Program-made: the position numbers and the translations under genes
In this document: positions 57,401-64,000 of the stretch, piece after piece
Numbering within the stretch: position 1 is the stretch's first letter
How the letters are laid out: each line of letters opens with the position of its first letter
Notes under the pieces: generated by a model
Told to the model about the DNA's origin: nothing
Database searches by the model: none
Seen by the model: the letters and a program-made list of their open reading frames with translations, nothing else
Source: Ligustrum vulgare
Lineage: Eukaryota > Streptophyta > Magnoliopsida > Lamiales > Oleaceae
Length of the DNA stretch: 64,000 nucleotides
Assembly: GCA_963555705.1 (NCBI GenBank)
Contig: OY743168.1
Location: 25,097,128-25,161,127, forward strand
Direction of reading: 5' to 3'

Positions 57401-60400
57401 CTCAGGATTCCTCTATTGCATTTGAGGAGATATACGACAAGCTAGTCAATCATAAGACATATCTGAAAGATGCGGATACTGTAGTTATCCACTCAACCCC
57501 TCAGATCAATTTTCCCTGTAGCACTATCAACCTTCCAACCACAACCGTCGATCCTATCAAGATTGAACTCAAGTCTCTCTTAAGGGGAGGCCCTATGTTC
57601 GAATATTGGGGACGCATTAGAAATTCATGAGGGGAAAGATGAGTTTAAGCTCTTCCAAAGCGGACAATACATATTTTCTAATGTATTGAGCACAGAGGTC
57701 GGATCGTTACAAAAAAAAACGTGCTTTTTAAGTACCAACCACGAATTTTCTCTCATCTTACCCTCTATGGCTCAGGGATTATTTCGTGCACCAATAGCTT
57801 ACGTACTGTCTCCTAGGGGTTGGCCCTAGTTGGTAACAAGATTCAACTTAAATCTCTTTTAAGGGGGAGGTCTTCGATTCGAATAGTCGAAGACGCATCA
57901 GAAATCCAACTAGGGCTCAACTCCTAGGGGACAATACGTAAACTAATGACAAACGAAATAACCCCTGAGTCATAGAGGACAACATGGGAAAAAGTCCGTA
58001 GTCGTTACAAAAAAAATAAGGGAAAAATAAAATGTTTAATGGTATAATTTTCCTAATTGGTGATTTTTTAATTGCACATCCTACTCCGTTGTTCGAACCA
58101 CAGTGATCTCTACATCTGGTCGTCCACTGCCCCCACATCGCATACTCGAGTTCACAACATTTACACAGTCTTCTCCTCCTTATGGCATAGACGCTTAGGG
58201 CATCCTTCTGCCAAGATCACCAATCATCTCCTCAACTCCAGCCTCTTGAAGTCAACTTTTAGTCTTTAGTTTAGTTTTTCAGTGTCCTTTGTGCTTGTCT
58301 AATAAGAGCCATAAAAGCTCCCTTTTCATGTGTCCTAGTATTACTATTTCGTGTCTTTATCTATTCTAATGTTTGGGGGCCTAGTCCGATATCCTCTATG
58401 GATGGTTTAAATATTATGTTATTTTCGTCTATCACTTTTCCAATTTTATTTGGTTCTTCCCTCTTCACCTTAAATTCGATGTTGCTCGTGTTCTGCACCT
58501 TTAAACTACAAATTGAAAATCAACTAAATCATAAAATCAAAACCTTCTACTCTAATTGTGGAGGTGAATTTGTAGCATTACGCAACACTTTTGCATCCTT
58601 CAGTGCTCTGAGGGGTGGTTGGAAGGTTGATAGGTGCCACAACACTGTAAATCTTCTAACATATATAAGAATTCTAAGGAAACAATAATTGAAAAATCAC
58701 ATTTTGTTTAGTCATCTACATACATTTATGTTGCCATCATTTTATGAAACTTGAAGGATCAATATATCTACCGAAGGCGTCATAAAACAATCTTTCTCTA
58801 ATTTCCTACCGCATGGAACAACTTGAATGGAAAATCCAATGAAAATACAATTTTGCTGCTGGATAAAGATTATAGGTAAGATGAGTGCCATACATGAGGC
58901 TGCATCTCCATTCTCCCACCAACGATCACCAAGCCAGAATCTCCATGCCTCAACGTATAATTACTGATGGAGATGGCTATCTCCCGGTGATGAGCGTTAT
59001 GGGGGAAATCTTTCTGTCAAATAACAAATGGATGAGTAAAGATGAGATGACTCGCCGAAAGTTTATGACAGAAGTATCAATGAAGATAAATTTCGAGATG
59101 TTAACGTGTTATAACCATGAGTATGAACCATGGTAGAAACTTGTTCAACCTGCAAATTCACATCCCACAGCTTCTTAAGGTTGTGATCAAAACACATCAC
59201 AGTCCAGCCTGATGTAACCACTACTAGCACCTGCTTTTGTGGCTCCCTTTTATTGTAATTCCGGTCAATAACTCCAGTAGCCATTGCAACAGCACGTCTC
59301 CCTGTGGCTATACGGAGTTTGTCTGGCAAGAGTGACACCTCCGCCAGCACACGTGTTTCCCTGAAACCTTCATCCACACGCCTTGCATGAGGCTCCAAAA
59401 CCTACTCACAGAATATGAATATATGGTCAGAATATTTGAAAAGGAAGTACATTGATAGTTGTAGTAAAATATGCAGGTGGAACAGCAGGAAAATCAATAG
59501 AGAACGACTACAGGCTGCAATAATCATGTTGCATTTAACAGTATCATTTACCAAAAATCAAGCATAGTTTAACAAGCCCCAAAATGAGAAGGTAGATAGC
59601 TTCTATTGCAATTTCATTAGTAATCACAATATTTACAACTTCAGAAAAGCTCCCAAGATCAGTTATTCCTCAGAAATCTTAAATTGGATTTAGATATTTT
59701 TATTTGCAATATGCAAAGGGTAAGTGAAAGAAAATGTAAAAGATTGTTTTGGATTAGGACACCATGAAACTGCTGCAAATAATGTCCCCAACCATATCTA
59801 ACACGAAAGAGGGTATCTGCTCATAGTGACATATATTCTCCATGAAAACTAATTTGATTTTAAAAATCAAAATCAAAAGCTTTGATTCCAAATATAAAAA
59901 GTAGCAAAGATTTCAATATTCTCCTAATTGCTCGTGAATTTTGTAGTTAAAAAAATCCATCTTGAAGAATAAATGAATCAAATAAATAAAATTAATAACA
60001 AACAAAAAGCAAATAAAAGCAAAGCACAGAATGAAAAATTAGAATGGCCTAATGAAAAATTACACTGGCCTTCTAGTCTCTGCAACTTTTGTTCCTAATA
60101 ATAATTAAAGGTACCTGAATTTTGGCATCATGGGTGGCCACGAGAACCTCCTTCTTCCCATCGCCGTTGAGATCTGCCACGATTGGTGGCGGTAGACGCT
60201 CAGCTTCGTACTTGATCGGATACTCATCAGAGAGATGGAACCACGCCTCTTTGAATGAAAAATCACCCTCGTGCTAAATTTCACCAATTAGCGTTAATCG
60301 ACCGTATATAGAAAAATCAAAATCACTCGCTTAATAACAGTAAAAAAAAATAAAAAATAGACAAACAAAAGTTATCCCGTACGCCTCTTTGAATGAAAAT

Positions 60401-60547
60401 TCACCCTCGTGCTGGATTTCATCAATTAAAATTAATCGACCACATACGCAATCAGTAACAGTTACACAAACAAATGTTATGTACCTGAAGAGAGAAGAAA
60501 ATGGCGAAAGCGGAGAGCATCAAAATCGCTAAGTCTCTCTTCCTCAT
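38857..60547 (-). CDS. NERD1: FG-GAP repeat-containing membrane protein, NERD1 orthologue (13 exons, 697 aa)
   Basis: Exons (5' to 3'): 60547-60485, 60273-60115, 59401-59150, 59013-58894, 55863-55783, 53996-53901, 53462-53367, 42389-42336, 42243-42037, 41436-41311, 40841-40776, 39843-39544, 39330-38857. All introns are GT..AG and every exon length is a multiple of three; translation has no internal stop. The start MRKRDLAILMLSAFAIFFSL is a signal peptide or anchor. FG-GAP-like loops are DLNGDGKKE (55-63), DINGDGVLD (429-437) and DFSNDGLTD (632-640). A C-terminal membrane helix (about 659-683) and a short tail SSNKGKPRAPSAQL follow. I recognise the family from At3g51050 (NERD1), reported as a Golgi-associated membrane protein interacting genetically with the exocyst in root growth; length and order agree. 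It appears intact despite large repeats in introns 4 and 7. Function here is inferred from homology. Confidence 0.93.
39331..42036 (-). other. Introns 9 to 12 of the host gene and the short exons between them
   Basis: Introns 41437-42036, 40842-41310, 39844-40775 and 39331-39543. They are AT-rich and I see no bounded repeat or embedded gene in them. Confidence 0.7.
42753..42904. mobile_element. Tourist-like MITE, copy 2
   Basis: 152 bp, ends GCCCTTGTTTGGT / ACCAAATAGGGG, target TAA at 42750-42752 and 42905-42907. Internal text (AAACTCATTATCAACCAC, ACACATTTC) matches the family. Confidence 0.75.
43120..43215 (+). repeat. SINE-like tRNA-derived repeat
   Basis: A-box-like AGCTCAAGTAGTAAGAG and B-box-like AGGTTCAAGCCTC, about 45 bp apart, as in tRNA-derived SINEs. 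It lacks the fold of a real tRNA gene. Ends not resolved. Confidence 0.5.
44160..44350 (+). repeat. SINE-like or LTR-leader-derived dispersed repeat
   Basis: Contains GGTTTAACATGATATCAAA and TCATGTGTTCAAGTCTC, a pairing common in plant dispersed repeats with tRNA-Met similarity. Assignment is tentative. Confidence 0.35.
44689..45691 (+). repeat. 5' LTR of element B with ACGGCCGT array
   Basis: 1003 bp. The first 430 bp are an open frame continuing the polyprotein tail (DVIQTRQRRAKSNHQQYDSD). A TATTTATA-like box lies near 45250, downstream of the palindromes. Confidence 0.92.
44852..45112. promoter_or_regulatory. Phased ACGGCCGT palindrome array in the LTR of element B
   Basis: Perfect cores start at 44852, 44874, 44895, 44970, 44991, 45021, 45041, 45084 and 45105, with ACGGCTGT at 44916. 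Distances are 22, 21, 21, 54, 21, 30, 20, 43 and 21 bp. The context is usually TCACGGCCGTAA or TTACGGCCGTAA. In the LTR reading frame many copies read as HGRK or YGRK. The array is repeated in the 3' LTR (about 47527-47787), where one core is CACGACCGTAA. Confidence 0.75.
45694..45709 (+). other. Primer-binding site of element B
   Basis: TGGTATCAGAGCTTGG, two bases after the LTR; tRNA-Met type. Confidence 0.93.
45950..47363 (+). pseudogene. Element B internal frame: coiled coil, zinc knuckle, protease, tail
   Basis: Starts at ATG 45950. A coiled-coil-like stretch (LLAEMQAKFKKVMARMDKRD) and an Arg/Lys-rich linker lead to a knuckle CFKCLERGHIALDF, whose last Cys is Phe. No capsid domain is present. 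The protease ([31 protein letters not shown]) is split by a TAG at 46658-46660; a TGA ends the next piece at 47024-47026. The frame then resumes (MSLFALTHANKPLPSSLNSV) and jumps directly to the post-integrase tail (DSRSNHFQEREYDVIQTR) that crosses into the 3' LTR. It is closely related to elements A and E. Confidence 0.87.
46938..47061 (+). other. Triple hairpin repeat in element B
   Basis: TGAGG-CCACGA-CCTCA (46938-46953), TGAGA-CCACGA-CCTCA (46992-47007, one mismatch) and TGAGGT-TCAA-ACCTCA (47046-47061). Start spacing is 54 and 54 nt. The reading frame here ([12 protein letters not shown]) differs from the one used in A and E ([10 protein letters not shown]), so the DNA or RNA is kept but not the peptide. 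Confidence 0.7.
47116..47793 (+). CDS. Element B tail ORF extending through the 3' LTR
   Basis: 225 codons. The first 83 come from the internal region; the remaining 143 lie in the LTR from 47364 and run through the palindrome array, ending HGRK-stop. The same LTR frame is open in the 5' LTR. Whether it is translated is unknown; the related tails of A and D also enter the LTR, but for shorter distances. Confidence 0.45.
   Translation: MSLFALTHANKPLPSSLNSVLQVPKSNHELKAGKKPVGSNEQPKMLKASTRHKHDHRVQESRRNLKSRPKMDSRSNHFQEREYDVIQTRQRRAKSSHQQYDSDLRAKRSKYRVGIGPRRGTDLAESSKRNCLCRKGLTAVMEILHGRKTCIHGRKSYNHGCNQLTRKNEDFLQNEAYGRKLGSYGRNIQKGEFHDRKKFVTAVNNKSDFVQRGHYGRKCILHGRK
47364..48365 (+). repeat. 3' LTR of element B
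   Basis: 1002 bp, nearly identical to 44689-45691, followed by TATTC. Confidence 0.92.
48438..48472. repeat. CT microsatellite in the copia I leader
   Basis: About 17 CT units, 300 bp upstream of the copia gag start. Confidence 0.95.
48777..49480 (+). pseudogene. Copia I gag
   Basis: ATG at 48777 (MSSEQNTSICVHFTGKNYSP). It shows the copia gag signatures HFTGKNYSPWAFHFQLLIEG and WEYLKKIYTQNNNARRLQLE. TAG at 48978-48980 and TGA near 49177 interrupt it; both look like Trp/Arg-to-stop changes. Confidence 0.88.
49481..50035 (+). pseudogene. Copia I zinc knuckle and protease
   Basis: Knuckle region (CCSYKSFNHIASQC, then CNYCKKPRHVLKKC), a Ser-rich linker, and protease (PWLLDPGTSNHLTRDSRLL) with DPG in place of D-S-G, ending with ISVGQLVDNNCTVFF and a stop after a T-rich run. 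Confidence 0.87.
49989..51310 (+). pseudogene. Copia I integrase
   Basis: GAG-pre-integrase (TWQKKLGHPYSHVSQQLL) and integrase core (HPFDIIHSDVWSLAPV, NDHSRFTWVYFLRAKSEV, ILYSDSGGEYISKR). The third-acid region is degraded by stops near 50610-50645. The C-terminal part follows (LFGHHPTYFHLRPFGCVCFV, KCAFLGYATTQKGYICYD). Confidence 0.86.
51319..52740 (+). pseudogene. Copia I reverse transcriptase and RNase H
   Basis: RT motifs GSKWVYSVKLHYDSSLKRYK, YDETFAPVAKMTTV, YGLKQAPRAWFDKF and the catalytic box LVYVEDIIS, in which the second acidic position is changed (YVDD to YVED). RNase H follows in other frames (SYSDADWVGCPYSRRSTTG, SSTEAEYR). Several frameshifts. Confidence 0.88.
53463..53900 (-). 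other. Intron 6 of the host gene
   Basis: 438 bp, GTTAGA..GCAG; nothing else seen in it. Confidence 0.85.
54396..54745. mobile_element. MITE with GTTATGTTGCTCGGA termini in intron 5
   Basis: 18-bp terminal inverted repeats (GTTATGTTGCTCGGACTC at 54396-54413; its complement with one mismatch at 54728-54745) and a direct repeat ATAAAA on both sides (54390-54395, 54746-54751). 350 bp, non-coding. The terminal sequence recurs in other plant genomes to my knowledge; superfamily not assigned. Confidence 0.78.
54752..55782 (-). other. Remainder of intron 5
   Basis: AT-rich intron sequence. Two related stretches around 55250-55310 and 55395-55490 share CAATTATCTTG/ATTGGA..AAGG, ATAAAA and ATGGC.GGATATAA segments, suggesting an old duplication. 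Confidence 0.5.
56463..58650 (+). pseudogene. Copia element J remnant in intron 4
   Basis: A possible 5' LTR (56463-56637, TGTTATATTG..TTCTTTCA) is followed by TTGTATCAAAGC, a decayed primer site. gag starts at ATG 56787, has a stop near 56884 and a frameshift, then 57040-57540 with UBN2-type signatures (FIHWKRQDQLILHVIITSL, AWTRLDKNFAKRSQ, ISEFLLKVKTVADKLSLG). A SINE-like insertion region follows. GAG-pre-integrase (LWHRRLGHPSAKITNHLL, near 58180) and a part of integrase (KTFYSNCGGEFVALRNTFAS, near 58560) come after it, then the element stops. No RT and no 3' LTR. Confidence 0.82.
57764..57972. repeat. SINE-like repeat inside a 70-bp-arm foldback
   Basis: Arms 57764-57836 and 57896-57970 are inverted and about 80-85 percent matched by eye (CCTCTATG.CTCAGGG, TTATTTCGT, CCTAGGGG, GCCCTAGTTGG). 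Within it lie an A-box-like GGCCCTAGTTGGTAA and a B-box-like CTTCGATTCGAAT. A related truncated copy occurs at 57565-57715; both copies are followed by CGTTACAAAAAAA. Confidence 0.65.
60243..60484 (-). repeat. NERD1: Tandem duplication across intron 1 and the start of exon 2
   Basis: The stretch starting at 60243 (exon 2 start and adjacent intron) is repeated from 60381 with an offset of 138 bp. The upstream copy holds 30 bp of exon 2-like sequence and its own AG (60412-60413) in the context ATCCAG|CACGAGGG, upstream of the true acceptor (60274-60275). It ends next to the exon 1 donor. Confidence 0.85.
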
Positions 60548-63146
60548 CTTTCAAAATTAGTAACAAATATAGCAGTGGTTCATTAATCAGTTGAAAATTG
60601 AAGATTATTGCAGTGTCTTCGAATTGTCTCCAGCGACTTAAGAGTGAGAGGAGTAACGCTTACGGTCAAAACATCGGGTTTTAGGCTTAAAGCCGCTTAA
60701 TAATACGAGGAATTGGTGTGGGTGATCTTATCCCATTTTCATTTTTTTTTTATTTTTTGGGAAAGAGATCTGATCCCACTTTCGAAATATCATATGGCAA
60801 GTATTTAAGCACTGTTCGACAACTGATATAAATAATAATAATTTGTATTATTTATATTTTCTAGGTAAAATGTGTGTTTAAAAATTGAAGAGAGAAAATG
60901 TGTGATTAAAAATTGATATTGAAACTTGGGTTCATTATAAACAAAATTTCCCGAACACAGGCTTAATTTTAAATTTTTAACCATATATTTTATGAAGCTT
61001 ACAGTTTTTCAATAACGCATTTCATCAATTTTTATCAAAGTTAGTATTTTCATCCTTGCAATGCACGGGATGATGTTTGATATAGTGATTTCGATTAAAA
61101 TTTATGAAAATGTGTTAATTATACAATTATGTCAAATAAAGATATAATACAATAACATTTTAAGACAAAATGTTATCGAATTTAAAACTTTAAAAAAATA
61201 AAAGCAAAATTAATCAAAATAGGAAATGCCAAATTTGCAAAACTAATCAAAATTACGAAATCCTGATCTTTAAAAGATTTTTCTTTTTTCTTTTATTTTT
61301 TATTTTTTTCTCTTCCAATAAAATATTTTTATTTATTATTTGTTTGTTTGTTGATCTTTCTTCTTTTAAATTTTGAAATAAATTATTTTTACCTTTTTTT
61401 TTATATATGTTAAAGTATTTTGAAATAAAGTATATTATATAAATAAAATTAACAACCATAAATACATATTTGTTTTGAATTGATAATTTTGAAATTAAAG
61501 AATATTGTTGTTATAATTTTTGTATATTTAATTTTATCTCCAAATGAGTAAATGTTACTTTATTTGTAAAATAATTTTTATAGAAAACTTTGGGATCTTT
61601 TGAAATAATTATTAACTTCTTAATTAAAATTGGTTTGACCTCGTTTGACCTGATTTAACCTTTTGACCTTTAACATGTTGCCCTCGAACCGATTTCAGGT
61701 TTTCTGAATACTGAATATTATATAACTTAAATAATATAATTTAAAAGGAATGACATATTGAGAAAATTTAAAAAATATAAAATAAACTTTTATATTTGAT
61801 CTTTGAAATTTTTTACTGACAAAGATTTCATAGTTAGCTCTCATTTATTATCTTTTATTAAATTTTTCGTTGAGATTTTCAATTTAACGCCTATATTACA
61901 TATTTAACGATTTCAAAATAATACAATAATTATCAAATGAATAATATGATTATTAAAATGTGGATTGTATATATAGAATTATAGAACTTAAATGATAAAA
62001 TTTAGAATGAATTGGATATTGAGGAAAATTTAAAAAATATAAAAAAAAACTTTTACATTTGATATTTAAGAAGATTTTACAGACAATATATTTACAGTTT
62101 GCTCTCACATGTTAATTTATTTATAAAAAACACATTTTTCATTCACTTTTTAACTATACACATTTTTTTAACCAATTTTTAATTACGTATCTCGAAAACG
62201 AAACAACAATATTTTTGTTTATAAACAAAAACATAGCTTTCGAATGGAAATTTAAGTATTCTCTATAAATTTATTTATAAACAACACATTTTCATCGATA
62301 TTTATCTACACGAATTTAAAATTAATTCAAATGAAAATTAGATTAATTTACACCAATTTAAATACAACATTAATCTACACACAAAAAAATTTATTCTATT
62401 TTTATTTTAGTTTCTTTTTTCCCCAAAAATTGTAAGTGCATTTTGGAGGAAAATTTGCATTTAATGATTCTCTCTTTTCACTTCTACTTTTATAGATGTA
62501 CTAGTATTTCACAAAAGTTGTTATCCACAATATCGATTTTAATAAATATTTATAAAATTTTAATACTTATACATAATCAACACATATATAAATGCATAAA
62601 AAATAATTTTCTATTTCAATAATTATTAGACTTTATAAAATAATATACTTAATTCAAATTATTAAAAACATTTTTGAATAGTAAACTTCAATTTATATAT
62701 TTAAATATTTGAATAATGAATAAAACTTTATTTACAAAAATAAGCAGTCAAAATAATAATTTTGAAAATCTCGCAATTATCATGATACGACAATCAAGTA
62801 AAGTTAGAAATCACGAAATTGTATCGAAAATCTTATACCCTGTAATCTTTAAAAATTTATCAAAAATAAGTATGGTTAAAAAATATCAATCATTGTATTA
62901 ATATTATTTACTTAAAAGAAGTCAAAGTATTAACACTTCAATATTAATCTTCGTTCAATAATTTTTTCGATAAATTATTTATAATTAACACATTTTTTCA
63001 ACCACTTTTTAATCACATATATTTATTCAAAAATTTTCTCAACCACACATTTTATTATAATATTAAAACAAAAAGAATTTACGAATTAATTCTGTCGACT
63101 ATCCTACTTTCATATATAGTATAGATTTTCACCAGTGCAATGAACT
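60548..63146. other. Upstream flank of the host gene and AT-rich intergenic DNA
   Basis: The first 100-200 bp must hold the 5' UTR and promoter of the minus-strand gene, but no clear TATA box was assigned. From about 60800 the DNA is very AT-rich with fragments such as TGCAATGCACGGG (61056) that resemble Helitron-type hairpin pieces. No gene seen. Confidence 0.5.
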
Positions 63147-63417
63147 AAAATTGCTATCCGTAATATCGATAAGCATTCATTAAAATTTAATGATTATACA
63201 TAATCAACACAAATGCAAAAAGTATAAAAATAATTTCTCCATTCTCATCACATATTTAACATTTTTTCTCAACTTTTATTCAAAAACACCAATACGATAA
63301 TTAAAAATATGTGTTTAATCTTAATATACGAAAATTGAACAACGTTGAAGATCAAGAATTTATTATATCATATAATCTTTGCACAATTATTAAAATTAAA
63401 AAATAGTAGATTTTGCA

Positions 63418-63465
<48 letters not shown>

Positions 63466-64000
63466 ACAATAAATGCATTCATATATATCTAGATTTTGCA
63501 TTCACACTAACCAAATCATATAAGGGTCAAAGGATGTGCACTTTAGACGGAAAAACAATAACTTCTATGACAAGCTACACTTCTACTTTTATTAATAGAA
63601 AGATAAAGATAAAATTGATATCCGTAATATCGACAAGCATTCATTAAAATTTAATGATTATAAATAATCAACACAAATGCAAAAGATATAAAAATAATTT
63701 CCCCATTCTCATCACATATTTAACATTTTTCTCAATTTTTATTCAAAAATACCAATACAATAATTAAAAATATGTGTTTAATCTTAATATACGACAATTG
63801 AACGACGTTGAAGATCAAGAAACTATTACATCATATAATCTTTGCACAATTATTAAAATTAAAAATATTTAAAAAATATTAACCATTATTTACAATAATA
63901 GTATACTATTAGTGCATATATGTATATAAGACAATAAATGCATTTATATCTATCTTGATTTTGCATTCACATTTAATGTATAACTATTTTGTATTCGCAT
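63147..64000. repeat. Tandem duplication of about 464 bp
   Basis: TCCGTAATATCGA..AAGCATTC begins near 63157 and again near 63621. The two copies share long matching runs (GATTATA.ATAATCAACACA, TTCTCATCACATATTTAACA, ATATGTGTTTAATCTTAATA). The second copy runs to the window end. A shorter, more diverged third copy lies at about 62518-62640. Confidence 0.85.
63421..63463. repeat. AT dinucleotide microsatellite
   Basis: About 21 AT units, inside copy 1 of the tandem duplication; absent from copy 2. Confidence 0.95.

Noticed and set aside
58069..58688. Open frames in intron 4 as extra host exons
   Set aside because: They read as GAG-pre-integrase and integrase on the strand opposite to the host gene and belong to copia J.

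Overview
This is a nuclear segment of a flowering plant, most likely a eudicot. The evidence is a 13-exon plant gene with GT..AG introns, AT-rich intergenic DNA, and dense nested LTR retrotransposons, MITEs and SINE-like repeats. I cannot name the species. Only one host gene is well supported. It lies on the minus strand (38857-60547) and encodes a 697-residue FG-GAP-repeat membrane protein that I recognise as the orthologue of Arabidopsis At3g51050 (NERD1).

Layout. 1-1033: AT-rich, no gene. 1034-14452: an old minus-strand Ty1/copia element (G), broken by a solo LTR (H, 3016-5458), a young Ty3/gypsy element (A, 6256-12295) and a second solo LTR (C, 12320-13925). 14513-28999: a three-level nest. 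A non-coding LTR element (F) has a nearly complete gypsy element (D, 14871-26417) in its left LTR, and D carries a third element (E, 16450-21915) in its gag. 29000-38856: intergenic DNA with small MITEs, an LTR remnant, a Helitron-like end and simple repeats. 38857-60547: the host gene. Its introns hold a MITE family, a copia remnant (J), SINE-like repeats and, in an 11-kb intron 7, another three-level nest: a Tourist-like MITE split by copia element I, which is split by the short gypsy element B (44689-48365). 60548-64000: AT-rich intergenic DNA ending in a 464-bp tandem duplication.

The part most worth attention is the trio of related Ty3/gypsy elements A, B and E. Each has intact boundaries, target-site duplications, a tRNA-Met primer site and LTRs that differ little, so each inserted recently. 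Each also lacks different protein modules. A has no integrase. B has no capsid, reverse transcriptase, RNase H or integrase. E has no recognisable capsid or reverse transcriptase and only a catalytically dead integrase, yet keeps one 1060-codon open frame. They share two features that coding does not explain: (i) arrays of short GC-rich palindromes in the LTR (ACGGCCGT in A and B, GGTCGACC in E), spaced at near-integer multiples of the DNA helical repeat; and (ii) three consecutive 16-nt hairpins with compensatory stem changes between protease and RT, present in all three although B reads them in another frame. The polyprotein tail of A, B and D also continues into the LTR. I infer a set of trans-mobilised, module-deficient elements held together by cis-acting DNA and RNA structures. 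That is a hypothesis, not a demonstrated system.

All exon and repeat boundaries were placed by eye; alignments, divergence estimates and expression were not computed.
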